From: Mycolicibacterium wolinskyi
GTDB lineage: Bacteria; Actinomycetota; Actinomycetes; Mycobacteriales; Mycobacteriaceae
Direction: 5' to 3'
Assembly: GCF_002101965.1 (NCBI RefSeq)
Contig: NZ_LQQA01000034.1
Location: 1-64,000 of the forward strand
Length of the DNA stretch: 64,000 nucleotides
A program made the position numbers and the translations under genes. Positions 33,737 through 41,837 of the stretch are shown one piece after another. How positions within the stretch are numbered: the first letter of the stretch is position 1; the number at the start of each line of letters is the position of its first letter. Below the pieces are notes generated by a model, which had not been told where the DNA came from, did no database searches, and saw only the letters and a list, made by a program, of their open reading frames with translations.

Positions 33737-34483
33737 ATGAGGACTCCTAAAGAGATAGAGCGTCTGGTGACCGTCGCTGCTAAGAATTCCACCGGCGCCC
33801 CGCGGGTCGAGCTGTTCCGTGCCCTAGACGGCGTCACCCTGTTCTACGACGCAAGCGAACGTGAAATAGACGGACGGCGGATGCTGTCAACCCCGCTCCG
33901 CAGACTCGACGACGGCAGCTCCGCGATGATGGTCTACACATCGAGGCGACATTCGGATTTGCCAGAACGATTCGCCGGCGCGGAATGGGCCGAACTGCTG
34001 AGGATCGCACACGAAGCGGTGCGCCCAGACTGGCTGGTAATCGTAAATCGTAACAACGACACGGTCGGAATCCCGCAAGACCAGTTAGCCGGCATCGCTG
34101 CCTACTTAAACGAATGGAAGGCTAAGCACATCGAGATGCAGGCCGCAGCCGACGACTTGGAGAAGGTGATTTCAGATGCGGTACATAGTGATCCCGGAGC
34201 TTGGTACGAGCCAGCATTGCTACGACTGCGCGGACGGGAACTCTATCTCCATCTGACGAATGGTGTGTCGCCTAACGGGCAACCCTCTATCCGAACGTCT
34301 GCAGCTGCCGGCCGTCCCGGCTGGATCCTCACTTACACAACGCGCACGCGCCCCGGGGTTCGGTACGGAAGAATTGTGTGGGAGCAACTGGTGAAGATTA
34401 TCAAGAACAATGAGGAAATGCCTGGAGTCCGGGTGGTCAATGACAATGACGACTGGATACTCCTTGGTCGCGATGAAATATGA
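33737..34483 (+). CDS. SseB-like two-domain protein, candidate immunity factor
   Basis: A 248-residue soluble protein. Residues ~1-125 follow an SseB-type pattern: LFRALDGVTLFYDAS, then FxVYTSxxxxxxxF and VNRNNDTVGIPxxQL. Residues ~126-248 form a second alpha/beta domain with a Tyr/Trp-rich middle and the ending DWILLGRDEI. AGGAGCG lies about 8 nt before ATG 33737. SseB-like proteins are found among immunity factors of polymorphic toxin loci, and the position after a toxin cassette supports that role here. No membrane segments or known active sites are seen. Confidence 0.65.
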   Translation: MRTPKEIERLVTVAAKNSTGAPRVELFRALDGVTLFYDASEREIDGRRMLSTPLRRLDDGSSAMMVYTSRRHSDLPERFAGAEWAELLRIAHEAVRPDWLVIVNRNNDTVGIPQDQLAGIAAYLNEWKAKHIEMQAAADDLEKVISDAVHSDPGAWYEPALLRLRGRELYLHLTNGVSPNGQPSIRTSAAAGRPGWILTYTTRTRPGVRYGRIVWEQLVKIIKNNEEMPGVRVVNDNDDWILLGRDEI

Positions 34484-34551
34484 GCGTGCTTACTCGGGCG
34501 ATCGTGTCGCTCCGTAGTTCGAGCTTTCAACATCGTTGAAAAGGTACTGGA

Positions 34552-34899
34552 GTGACGACGAATCTGATCCTGGTTATCGATATACACGGCACCATTGACC
34601 AAACCGGACTGGAACGTTTACGAAGTCACCTTGGCCTCGCGAAACAAGGGCGGTTGAGCGACGATTATGACCAGGGGTTCGGCTACCGGAAAATCGAAAT
34701 CGGAGCGGGGCAGCGCATCAACGTTGGCTTGTATCGACAGTTCGACGGGTCTTGGATCCTTGATGCCAGTACCAGAACAGCCGATGTCGGCCCTGAAGTG
34801 CTCACGCGACTGCGGGCAGAGTTGATCGATGGCATCGCGGCAGCCGGGTATGAGGCCGTCGTGAGGCCAAAACCCACATTCGGTACATCGAATCGATAA
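34552..34899 (+). CDS. Small protein of unknown function, last gene of the toxin module
   Basis: A 115-residue acidic soluble protein from GTG 34552, with AAGGTACTGGA just upstream. It opens with a beta strand (NLILVIDIHGTID) and ends with a helix (LRAELIDGIAAAGYEAVV). I do not recognise the family. Same direction as the toxin genes, AT-richer codon use like its neighbours, and a hairpin follows, so it is probably the last member of the module and possibly another immunity factor. Confidence 0.6.
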   Translation: MTTNLILVIDIHGTIDQTGLERLRSHLGLAKQGRLSDDYDQGFGYRKIEIGAGQRINVGLYRQFDGSWILDASTRTADVGPEVLTRLRAELIDGIAAAGYEAVVRPKPTFGTSNR

Positions 34900-34920
34900 C
34901 CGGCGATCGTCTGGAATGAC

Positions 34921-34941
34921 GGCCCGGTGTAGGGCCGGGCC
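34921..34941. terminator. Hairpin between the toxin module and ptsH
   Basis: Inverted repeat GGCCCGG-tgtaggg-CCGGGCC between the stop of the last module gene (34899) and the convergent ptsH stop (34975). No T-run, so possibly a bidirectional mycobacterial-type terminator. Confidence 0.5.
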
Positions 34942-34974
34942 CGGTCCCTGCGTAGCAACGCCGCCGAGCATCAG

Positions 34975-35232
34975 TTAAGCGTCGAGATCCTGTTCGATGA
35001 GTTCGGCGACTTTCTTCAGGGTTTCGGCGTCGTCGGATGTGACGGTCACCTGAGCACCGTTGCCGGCACCGAGCGTCATGATCATGAGGGCTGAACCGGC
35101 GTCTACCGGTTCGCCGCCGTCGACGGACAAGGTGACCGGAACTCCGGCATTGACGACGGCTTCGGCGATGATCGCGGCCGGGCGGGCGTGGAGCCCGATC
35201 GCTGAGCCGACGGTAACGGTCTTGCTGGGCAT
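34975..35232 (-). CDS. ptsH: HPr, phosphocarrier protein of the PTS
   Basis: An 85-residue phosphocarrier that passes phosphate from enzyme I (ptsI, 39112) to the fructose EIIA domain. The active histidine is His15 in GLHARPA; Ser47 sits in the regulatory-serine region. ATG 35232 begins 8 nt after the fruA stop, so the gene ends the leftward run fruR-fruK-fruA-ptsH. Length is standard. Confidence 0.96.
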   Translation of the reverse strand: MPSKTVTVGSAIGLHARPAAIIAEAVVNAGVPVTLSVDGGEPVDAGSALMIMTLGAGNGAQVTVTSDDAETLKKVAELIEQDLDA

Positions 35233-35240
35233 GATTCTCC

Positions 35241-37265
35241 TCAGGTGGTGGCCAGCGCCGGTGTTTCCGGCGTGGTGACGGACGGTTTGGCGAATTGTTT
35301 GGCGGTGATGACGGCGACGGCGCTGACGACGGTGCCGATGGCGAGGGCGATGAGGAACCACAACAGGTTGCCGATCGCGAAGAACACGAAGATGCCGCCG
35401 TGCGGTGCCTTCAGCGTCACGTCGAACGTCATGACCAGTGCGCCGGTGACGGCACCGCCGAACATCATCGACGGGATCACCCGCAGCGGGTCGGCCGCGG
35501 CGAACGGAATGGCGCCCTCGGTGATGAACGACGCGCCGAGTAGCCAAGCTGCCCGGCCGTTCTCGCGCTCCGGCTCGGTGAACAACCCTGGCCGGATGGT
35601 CGACGCCAATGCCATCGCCAGCGGCGGGACCATTCCGGCGGCCATCACGGCCGCCATGATCCGTAGCGTGGCGGGGTCGGCGATGTTGAGCCCGGCCGTG
35701 GCGAATGCGTAGGCGGCCTTGTTGACCGGCCCGCCGAGGTCGAAGCACATCATCAGGCCGAGGATGACACCGAGAATGATCACCGATGTTCCGGTCATGC
35801 CGCTCAGCCAGTTGGTCAGTCCGGTGGTCAGCGCGGCCAGCGGACGGCCGAGAAGCAGGAACATGAGCAGGCCGACGATCAACGATGCGAACAGCGGGAT
35901 GATCACGACGGGCATGAGGCCGCGGAACCACTGCGGGACGCTGATGCGGCTGATCCAAAGCGCCGCGAACCCAGCGATCAGTCCGCCCACGATGCCGCCG
36001 ATGAAGCCGCCGCCGACGAACACTGCCACGGCTCCGGCGGTGAAACCCGGTGCGATACCGGGGCGGTCGGCGATCGCGAATGAGATGTAGCCCGCCAGCG
36101 CGGGAACCAGGAACATGAAGGCCAGTCCGCCGAGCGTGAACAGCACTGCCCCGAGGTACTGCACCAGACCGCCCGGCGGAAGGTCGGCGAGGGTATTGGT
36201 GACGGCGATGTGGTGGCCGAGTGAGTTCATCCCGTAGGACAGCGGTTCTGCGCCGTCCGGTGGATTGCCGATCTCGTAGCCCGCGAACAGGAATCCGAGC
36301 GCGATCAGCAGACCGCCGGCCGCCACGAACGGGATCATGTAGCTCACGCCGGTCAGCAGGATCTGGCGCAACCGGGTACCCCAGCCGACGTCACCTGCCG
36401 GCGCCGCGGCTGCCGGTTCAGCAGAGCCGGCGACGCGTGGCGCGTCGGGATCGCTTGCTGCGCTTATGGCTTCGGCGACCATCCGGTCGGGTTCGTTGAT
36501 GGCGCGTTTGACGCCGGAGGCGATGACGGGCTTGCCCGCGAAACGCTGGCGGTCCTTTACACCGACATCGGTGGCGAAGATGACCGCATCGGCCGCGGCG
36601 ATGGTCGCCGCCGAAAGCGGGGTGCTGCCTGACGATCCCTGGGTTTCCACCGTGAAGTTCACGCCGGCCTTCTCCGCGGCCTGCTTGAGAGAATCGGCCG
36701 CCATGTAGGTATGGGCGATTCCGGTGGGGCAGGCGGTGATTGCGACGATCGACACGGGCTTGGCCGGTTCCGATTCCGGTTGCGCAGCAGGAGCAGGAGG
36801 AGGAGCAGGCGCCGGGTTCACCACACCGTCCACCAACGACACCACCTCATCGGCGCTCGACGCGGCCCGCAGCGATTCGACGAAGTCCTTTCGAACGAGG
36901 GCGCGCGCCAGGCTCGACAGCAGCTTCATGTGCTCGGCGCCACCGGATTCCGGAGCGGCGATCAGGAACGTGAGGTCGGCTGGACCGTCGGGGGCGCCGA
37001 AGTCGACCTTGGGGGACAGCCGAGCGAAACCGATCGTCGGACTGTCGACGTAGGGGGACCGGCAGTGTGGAATCGCGATGCCGCCCGGCAGCCCGGTGGC
37101 GGACTGCGCTTCACGGGCCATCGCGGCACCGACCAGGCCCTCGGTGTCGCTGGTCCGTCCGGCCCCGGCGAGCGCGTCGACCAGGCGGGTGATGACCGCC
37201 TGCTTGTCACCGCCGGCGTCGACGTCGAGCAGGACCAGATCGGTGGTGATGATCGGTTGAGTCAT
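35241..37265 (-). CDS. fruA: Fructose-specific PTS enzyme IIABC
   Basis: A 674-residue fused permease. The EIIA domain (about 1-150) has His67 in IPHCRS. A Pro/Ala linker follows, then EIIB (about 171-275) with the phosphocysteine Cys179 in ITACPTGIAHTY. EIIC (about 305-665) has the hydrophobic segments of the sugar channel. It brings fructose in as fructose-1-phosphate, the substrate of the upstream fruK product. Its ATG overlaps the fruK stop (ATGA). Confidence 0.96.
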   Translation of the reverse strand: MTQPIITTDLVLLDVDAGGDKQAVITRLVDALAGAGRTSDTEGLVGAAMAREAQSATGLPGGIAIPHCRSPYVDSPTIGFARLSPKVDFGAPDGPADLTFLIAAPESGGAEHMKLLSSLARALVRKDFVESLRAASSADEVVSLVDGVVNPAPAPPPAPAAQPESEPAKPVSIVAITACPTGIAHTYMAADSLKQAAEKAGVNFTVETQGSSGSTPLSAATIAAADAVIFATDVGVKDRQRFAGKPVIASGVKRAINEPDRMVAEAISAASDPDAPRVAGSAEPAAAAPAGDVGWGTRLRQILLTGVSYMIPFVAAGGLLIALGFLFAGYEIGNPPDGAEPLSYGMNSLGHHIAVTNTLADLPPGGLVQYLGAVLFTLGGLAFMFLVPALAGYISFAIADRPGIAPGFTAGAVAVFVGGGFIGGIVGGLIAGFAALWISRISVPQWFRGLMPVVIIPLFASLIVGLLMFLLLGRPLAALTTGLTNWLSGMTGTSVIILGVILGLMMCFDLGGPVNKAAYAFATAGLNIADPATLRIMAAVMAAGMVPPLAMALASTIRPGLFTEPERENGRAAWLLGASFITEGAIPFAAADPLRVIPSMMFGGAVTGALVMTFDVTLKAPHGGIFVFFAIGNLLWFLIALAIGTVVSAVAVITAKQFAKPSVTTPETPALATT

Positions 37266-38245
37266 TGCAGTACTTCCGGGTTGGTGGTGACGAGCGGGGT
37301 TACGCGTACGGCGTCGAGGTCGAGTTGTGCGGGGGCGGGCAGTGCCGAGCCGGGGAGTGCCGCGGCCGCACTACCGTAGGCGACGGCCATCCGCAGCCGG
37401 CGTGGCGGTTCGACGCCGCCGACGGCTGCACGCAGGTAACCGGCGAGGGACGCATCGCCCGCGCCGACCGTACTGCGCGGCACGATCGGCGGCGGGGTGG
37501 CCAGCCACGCCCCGGTGGTGTTCACCAACACCGCGCCTGCGGCGCCCAGGGTCGCGAGCACCGAGCCGACTCCGCGGGCCACGAGTCGTTCGGCAGCGCT
37601 CACCACGGGCGACAGATCTCCTTGTGCAGCAGCGGTTTCCAGTGCCGTGGGCGACGCGCCGACGATGCTGGCCAGCTCTTCGCCGTTGGGCTTGATCAGA
37701 TCGGGCGCAGCCACCCCGAACCCGGCCGCCAGTTCCGCGAGCGGCTTCTCGGAGGTGTCGACGGCGACGCGGCACGGCATGGGCGCAAGCAGTCGCACCA
37801 CGTGTGCGTACCAGTCGTCCGGGACCCCCGGCGGCAGTGAACCGGACAACACCACCCAGGAGGCCTGCTCGGCCTTGGCGACCACACATTGAGTCAGCGC
37901 GTCCAGCGCGGCCGCGTCGAGACGGGCTCCGCGCTCGTTGAGTTTGGTTGTGGTGCCGTCTGTTTCGGTGATCGCCAGGTTGGTGCGCACGGGCTCTGTG
38001 ATCGGGACTCCGGTGAACGGAACACCTTGGGCCCGCAGCGCGACCAGCAGCGGATCGGTGTCGGCTGCGGGCAACGCCGCGACAGCGTCGACCCCGGCCA
38101 GGGTCAGGGCGCGCGCTACGTTGATGCCTTTGCCGCCCGGTTCGACGGTGACCGAGTCGACGCGTTGTACCGCGCCCCGCGTGAGTGCGGTGGCGAGCGT
38201 GACCGTGCGGTCCAAACTCGGGTTGGGCGTGACGGTGACGATCAT
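37262..38245 (-). CDS. fruK: 1-phosphofructokinase
   Basis: A 327-residue PfkB-family kinase converting fructose-1-phosphate to fructose-1,6-bisphosphate. The N-terminal signature GGKGINVA is at 37-44; the catalytic GAGD motif is at 261-264, with Asp264 as the base. The start overlaps the regulator's stop and the end overlaps the fruA start, so the three are coupled. Confidence 0.95.
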   Translation of the reverse strand: MIVTVTPNPSLDRTVTLATALTRGAVQRVDSVTVEPGGKGINVARALTLAGVDAVAALPAADTDPLLVALRAQGVPFTGVPITEPVRTNLAITETDGTTTKLNERGARLDAAALDALTQCVVAKAEQASWVVLSGSLPPGVPDDWYAHVVRLLAPMPCRVAVDTSEKPLAELAAGFGVAAPDLIKPNGEELASIVGASPTALETAAAQGDLSPVVSAAERLVARGVGSVLATLGAAGAVLVNTTGAWLATPPPIVPRSTVGAGDASLAGYLRAAVGGVEPPRRLRMAVAYGSAAAALPGSALPAPAQLDLDAVRVTPLVTTNPEVLQ

Positions 38246-39009
38246 GCGATCACCACCTCGACGCCTTGCTCGGTGAGCTGCTTGCGATCGGTTTCGTCGA
38301 TCTCCGCGTCCGTGATCAGCGTGTCCACGCTGTCGAGTGGGGCGAAGCTCACGAAGTCCTCCTGGCCGACCTTCGACGAATCGGCAACGACCACCACATA
38401 GTTCGCGGCTCGCACCATCGCACGCTTGACGGCGGCCTCCTCGGTGTCCGGGGTGGACAAACCGTGACGGACGCTGATCGCATTGGTGCCGATGAAGGCG
38501 ATGTCGACCCGCATGGTGTCGAGTGCCCGCAGCACCTGCTCGCCGACCGCCGCCTGGGTGAGGCCGCGCACCCGCCCACCCAGCAGTTGAAGGGTCACCG
38601 TCGGCATGGCGGCCAGGCGGCCCGCGATCGGCACGGAGTTGGTGACGACGGTCAACTCCCGGTCGGACGGGATCTCGGCGGCCACCCGCGCCGTCGTGGT
38701 CCCGGCATCCAGGAGGACGGTGGCGCCGCTCAGGGGAAAGAAGTCGATGGCCGCGGCGGCGATGGCATCTTTCTGCTCGGCTCGGGTGGTGTCGCGTTCG
38801 CCGACCCCGGCCTCCACGAGATGCAAGTTGCGGACGGGTACCGCGCCGCCGTGCACGCGGCGCAGGACACCGGCCTTGTCGAGGACCGCGAGATCGCGAC
38901 GGACGGTCTCGGTGGTCACGTCGTAGGTCTGCGCCAGCTCCGCGACCGAGGCTCGGCCGCGGCTCATCACCAGTTCGGCGATGGCCTGCTGGCGCTCTTC
39001 GGCGTACAT
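38242..39009 (-). CDS. DeoR-family regulator of the fructose operon
   Basis: A 255-residue regulator. The N-terminal winged helix-turn-helix (about 6-60, VAELAQTYDVTTETVRRDL) is followed by the sugar-phosphate-sensing DeoR C-terminal domain with the conserved DAGTTT segment. It is probably a repressor relieved by fructose-1-phosphate, by analogy with FruR-type DeoR proteins. It is the first gene of the leftward operon and divergent from ptsI, so it is well placed to control both through 39010-39111. Confidence 0.92.
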   Translation of the reverse strand: MYAEERQQAIAELVMSRGRASVAELAQTYDVTTETVRRDLAVLDKAGVLRRVHGGAVPVRNLHLVEAGVGERDTTRAEQKDAIAAAAIDFFPLSGATVLLDAGTTTARVAAEIPSDRELTVVTNSVPIAGRLAAMPTVTLQLLGGRVRGLTQAAVGEQVLRALDTMRVDIAFIGTNAISVRHGLSTPDTEEAAVKRAMVRAANYVVVVADSSKVGQEDFVSFAPLDSVDTLITDAEIDETDRKQLTEQGVEVVIA

Positions 39010-39044
39010 GTGTCTCCGTTTATGTGGTTTGAGCCGCGCATGAA

Positions 39045-39111
39045 TGTTGATATGTGTTGTTTTACGCTTGGCTGTGTTGACTTGTCAATGGTTTCTTGTA
39101 ATCTGTCTCAC
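39045..39111 (+). promoter_or_regulatory. ptsI promoter (probably leaderless) with repeated GTGTTGA-like boxes
   Basis: TTGACT at 39077-39082 and TAATCT at 39099-39104 are spaced 16 bp, a near-consensus SigA-type promoter. Only 7 nt separate the -10 from ATG 39112, so transcription should begin at or next to the ATG. TGTTGA-type repeats at 39045-39050, 39053-39059 and 39073-39080 could be operator half-sites for the adjacent DeoR regulator. Confidence 0.6.
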
Positions 39112-40800
39112 ATGAGCACTTCATCTCCGGCCACGTCACGGCACGTTCTCCACGGGGTCCCGGTGGTGTCGGGCGTGCAGTACGCACCGGTGATCCGGCC
39201 GGGACGGCTCCCGCAAGTCGAGGTTCCCGACACTGATATCGACGCGGCGGACCGGGCTGCCGAAGCCGGCCGATTCAACGCTGCCGCGACGGCGGTCGCG
39301 ACCCGCCTGCGCGATCGCGCGGCGCACGCGACGGGCGCCGCGTCCGAGGTGCTGGCCGCCACCGCCACGCTCGCCCAGGACCGGGCATGGCTGGGTGCCG
39401 CCGAGAAACGTATCGCCGCCGGAGCCCCCGCGGTGCGTGCGGTCACCGAGGCCGTCGACCAGTTCGTCGAATTGTTCACCCAGCTCGGCGGTCTCATGGC
39501 GGAACGTGTCACCGACCTGCGGGATATCCGGGACCGGGTTATCGCCGAACTGTCCGGCCTGCCGGAGCCGGGCGTGCCGCTTCCCGACGTGCCGTCGATC
39601 CTGTGTGCCGAGGATCTTGCGCCCGCCGACACCGCCGGCCTGGACCCACGGCTCGTAGTCGGATTGGCAACGACTCTCGGCGGGCCGACCAGCCACACCG
39701 CGATCATCGCGCGCCAGCTGGGCATCCCGTGCGTGGTCGCGGTTGCGGGTCTCGACGACATCGCGGCAGGCACGATGGTGCTGCTCGACGGCACGGCGGG
39801 CACCGTCACGGCCGATCCTGATCCTTCCGAAGCCGCCGCCGCGCTCGCCACCGCGCAGCGCGCGGCGGCCGCGGCCCGGCAGTGGGCGGGGCCGGGCGCC
39901 ACGGCCGACGGCCACGCGATCGCGATCCTGGCCAACGTGCAGGACGGCGCCGCCGCTCGGGCAGCGCGCGAGACGCCGGCCGAAGGCGTCGGGCTGTTCC
40001 GTACCGAGCTGTGCTTTCTCAACCGGGACAAGGAACCGACCGTCGCCGAGCAGGCCCAGATCTACGGTGAGGTGTTGCAGGCGTTCGCCGGTCATAAAGT
40101 CGTGATCCGCACCCTGGATGCGGGTTCGGACAAGCCGCTGAAATTCGCGGGGCATCCCGATGAGGCCAATCCGGCGCTCGGCGTGCGCGGCATCCGGATC
40201 GCGGAGGGCAACCCCGGCCTGCTGGACCGCCAACTCGAGGCCATCGCCGCGGCGGCGAAGACGACGGGTAACCAGCCGTGGGTGATGGCGCCCATGATCG
40301 CCACCGCTGCCGAAGCGAAAACCTTTGCCGCGCAGGTGCGTTCTCACGGACTCACGCCGGGCGTGATGATCGAGGTACCTGCCGCGGCGCTGCTGGCCGA
40401 CAAGATCCTCGAGCACGTCGACTTCCTGTCCATCGGCACGAACGACCTCGCGCAGTACACGATGGCCGCCGACCGCATGTCGGCTGAGCTCGCCACCCTG
40501 ACCGATCCCTGGCAGCCCGCGGTGCTGGCGCTCGTGGCCATGGCGGTGCGGGCCGGTGCCGCGGCGGGCAAGCCGGTCGGGGTGTGTGGCGAGGCGGCCG
40601 CCGACCCGCTGCTGGCGTGCGTGCTCACCGGGCTCGGCGTGACGTCGTTATCGGCCGCCGCGGCTGCGATCCCCGGCGTGGGCGCGAAGCTCGCGCAGGT
40701 GACATTGCAGCGGTGTCGCGACGCCGCCGACGCGGTGCTCGCAACGGCCACGGCGGCCGACGCGCGGGCCGCTGCGCTGGGTATTCTCGCGGGGGAATAA
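39112..40800 (+). CDS. ptsI: PTS enzyme I (phosphoenolpyruvate-protein phosphotransferase)
   Basis: A 562-residue enzyme I that takes phosphate from phosphoenolpyruvate and gives it to HPr. The phosphohistidine is His195 in GGPTSHTAI; the C-terminal barrel has the signature arginine region and Cys492 in GVCGEAA. Start ATG 39112 was chosen from the promoter geometry and family length; the open frame back to 38266 is a shadow of the DeoR gene. It is divergent from its functional partners. Confidence 0.95.
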   Translation: MSTSSPATSRHVLHGVPVVSGVQYAPVIRPGRLPQVEVPDTDIDAADRAAEAGRFNAAATAVATRLRDRAAHATGAASEVLAATATLAQDRAWLGAAEKRIAAGAPAVRAVTEAVDQFVELFTQLGGLMAERVTDLRDIRDRVIAELSGLPEPGVPLPDVPSILCAEDLAPADTAGLDPRLVVGLATTLGGPTSHTAIIARQLGIPCVVAVAGLDDIAAGTMVLLDGTAGTVTADPDPSEAAAALATAQRAAAAARQWAGPGATADGHAIAILANVQDGAAARAARETPAEGVGLFRTELCFLNRDKEPTVAEQAQIYGEVLQAFAGHKVVIRTLDAGSDKPLKFAGHPDEANPALGVRGIRIAEGNPGLLDRQLEAIAAAAKTTGNQPWVMAPMIATAAEAKTFAAQVRSHGLTPGVMIEVPAAALLADKILEHVDFLSIGTNDLAQYTMAADRMSAELATLTDPWQPAVLALVAMAVRAGAAAGKPVGVCGEAAADPLLACVLTGLGVTSLSAAAAAIPGVGAKLAQVTLQRCRDAADAVLATATAADARAAALGILAGE

Positions 40801-40801
40801 T

Positions 40802-40840
40802 CGGACCGTGGTCCGGTTATAGGAGTATCAGCTCAGATAC
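40802..40840 (+). promoter_or_regulatory. Two dyads upstream of the pirin gene
   Basis: CGGACC-gt-GGTCCG (40802-40815) and GTATC-agctca-GATAC (40825-40840) lie in the 55-nt gap between the ptsI stop and the pirin ATG, ahead of the GGAGG Shine-Dalgarno. The first has operator-like symmetry; the second could be an operator or a small leader hairpin. No regulator can be assigned. Confidence 0.45.
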
Positions 40841-40855
40841 CCCTAGGAGGTACCG

Positions 40856-41830
40856 ATGCCAGCCATCACTGCGGACACCTTGACCTTGCCCCGTATCGCG
40901 GCAGCTCAGGCGTCCGACACCGAACGCCCGGTGCGGTCCATCACGACCGGACCGCGTGGTTACGAGGGCGAGGGCTTCCCGGTCGTGCGCGCATTCGCTG
41001 GTGTGAGTGCCGCCGATCTCGATCCGTTCGTCCACATGGACCAGATGGGTGAAGTCGAATACGAGCCGGGCGAACCCCGGGGGACCGACTGGCACCCGCA
41101 CCGCGGATTCGAAACCGTCACCTACATGATCGACGGGCGTTTCGCCCACCAGGACTCCCACGGTGGCGGTGGCCTGATCACCGACGGCGCCACCCAGTGG
41201 ATGACAGCGGGTTCGGGCATCCTGCACATCGAGACGCCGCCGGCCGAGCTCGTCGAGAGCGGCGGAACGTTCCACGGCATCCAGCTGTGGGTCAACCTGC
41301 CCGGTAAGGACAAGTTCGCCAGCCCGCGTTACCAGGCGATCGAAGGCAATGAGGTCAAGCTGCTGTCGTCGGACGACGGTGGCGCGCTGGTCCGGATCAT
41401 CGCCGGCGAGATCGACGGCAACCAGGGGCCGGGAAGCACGCACACGCCGATCACCATGGCGCACGCCACGATCGAGCCGGGTGCTCAGCTCAACCTGCCG
41501 TGGAACCGCGACTTCAACGCGCTCGTCTACGTACTGTCCGGGCGCGGCAGCGTCGGCCCGGTCGCACATCCGATTCACCAGGGCCAGCTCGCGGTGTTCG
41601 GCCCGGGTGACCGGATCACCGTGGCCGCCGAGGGAACGCAGGACTCGAACCGGCCCGCGCTAGAGGTTTTGATTCTGGGCGGCAAGCCGATTCGCGAGCC
41701 CGTCTTCCACTACGGGCCGTTCGTGATGAACTCGAAGTCGGAGTTGATCCAGGCGCTGGAGGATTACAACGCAGGCAAGTTCGGTCAGATCCCGCCGAAC
41801 GCGTTGATGCCGCACCGGCCATTGCGGTGA
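40856..41830 (+). CDS. Pirin-family protein
   Basis: A 324-residue bicupin iron protein. Metal ligands of the N-terminal cupin are His80 and His82 (DWHPHRGFE) and His124/Glu126 (GILHIE), all present. Pirins act as redox sensors or quercetinase-like enzymes; which applies here cannot be told. A near-perfect AGGAGGT lies before ATG 40856. It is convergent with the transporter gene downstream, with 7 nt between the stops. Confidence 0.93.
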   Translation: MPAITADTLTLPRIAAAQASDTERPVRSITTGPRGYEGEGFPVVRAFAGVSAADLDPFVHMDQMGEVEYEPGEPRGTDWHPHRGFETVTYMIDGRFAHQDSHGGGGLITDGATQWMTAGSGILHIETPPAELVESGGTFHGIQLWVNLPGKDKFASPRYQAIEGNEVKLLSSDDGGALVRIIAGEIDGNQGPGSTHTPITMAHATIEPGAQLNLPWNRDFNALVYVLSGRGSVGPVAHPIHQGQLAVFGPGDRITVAAEGTQDSNRPALEVLILGGKPIREPVFHYGPFVMNSKSELIQALEDYNAGKFGQIPPNALMPHRPLR

Positions 41831-41837
41831 TGCCGCG

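Noticed and set aside
38266..39111. Upstream extension of ptsI to 844 codons
   Set aside because: Lies antisense to the DeoR gene; promoter and family length place the start at 39112.
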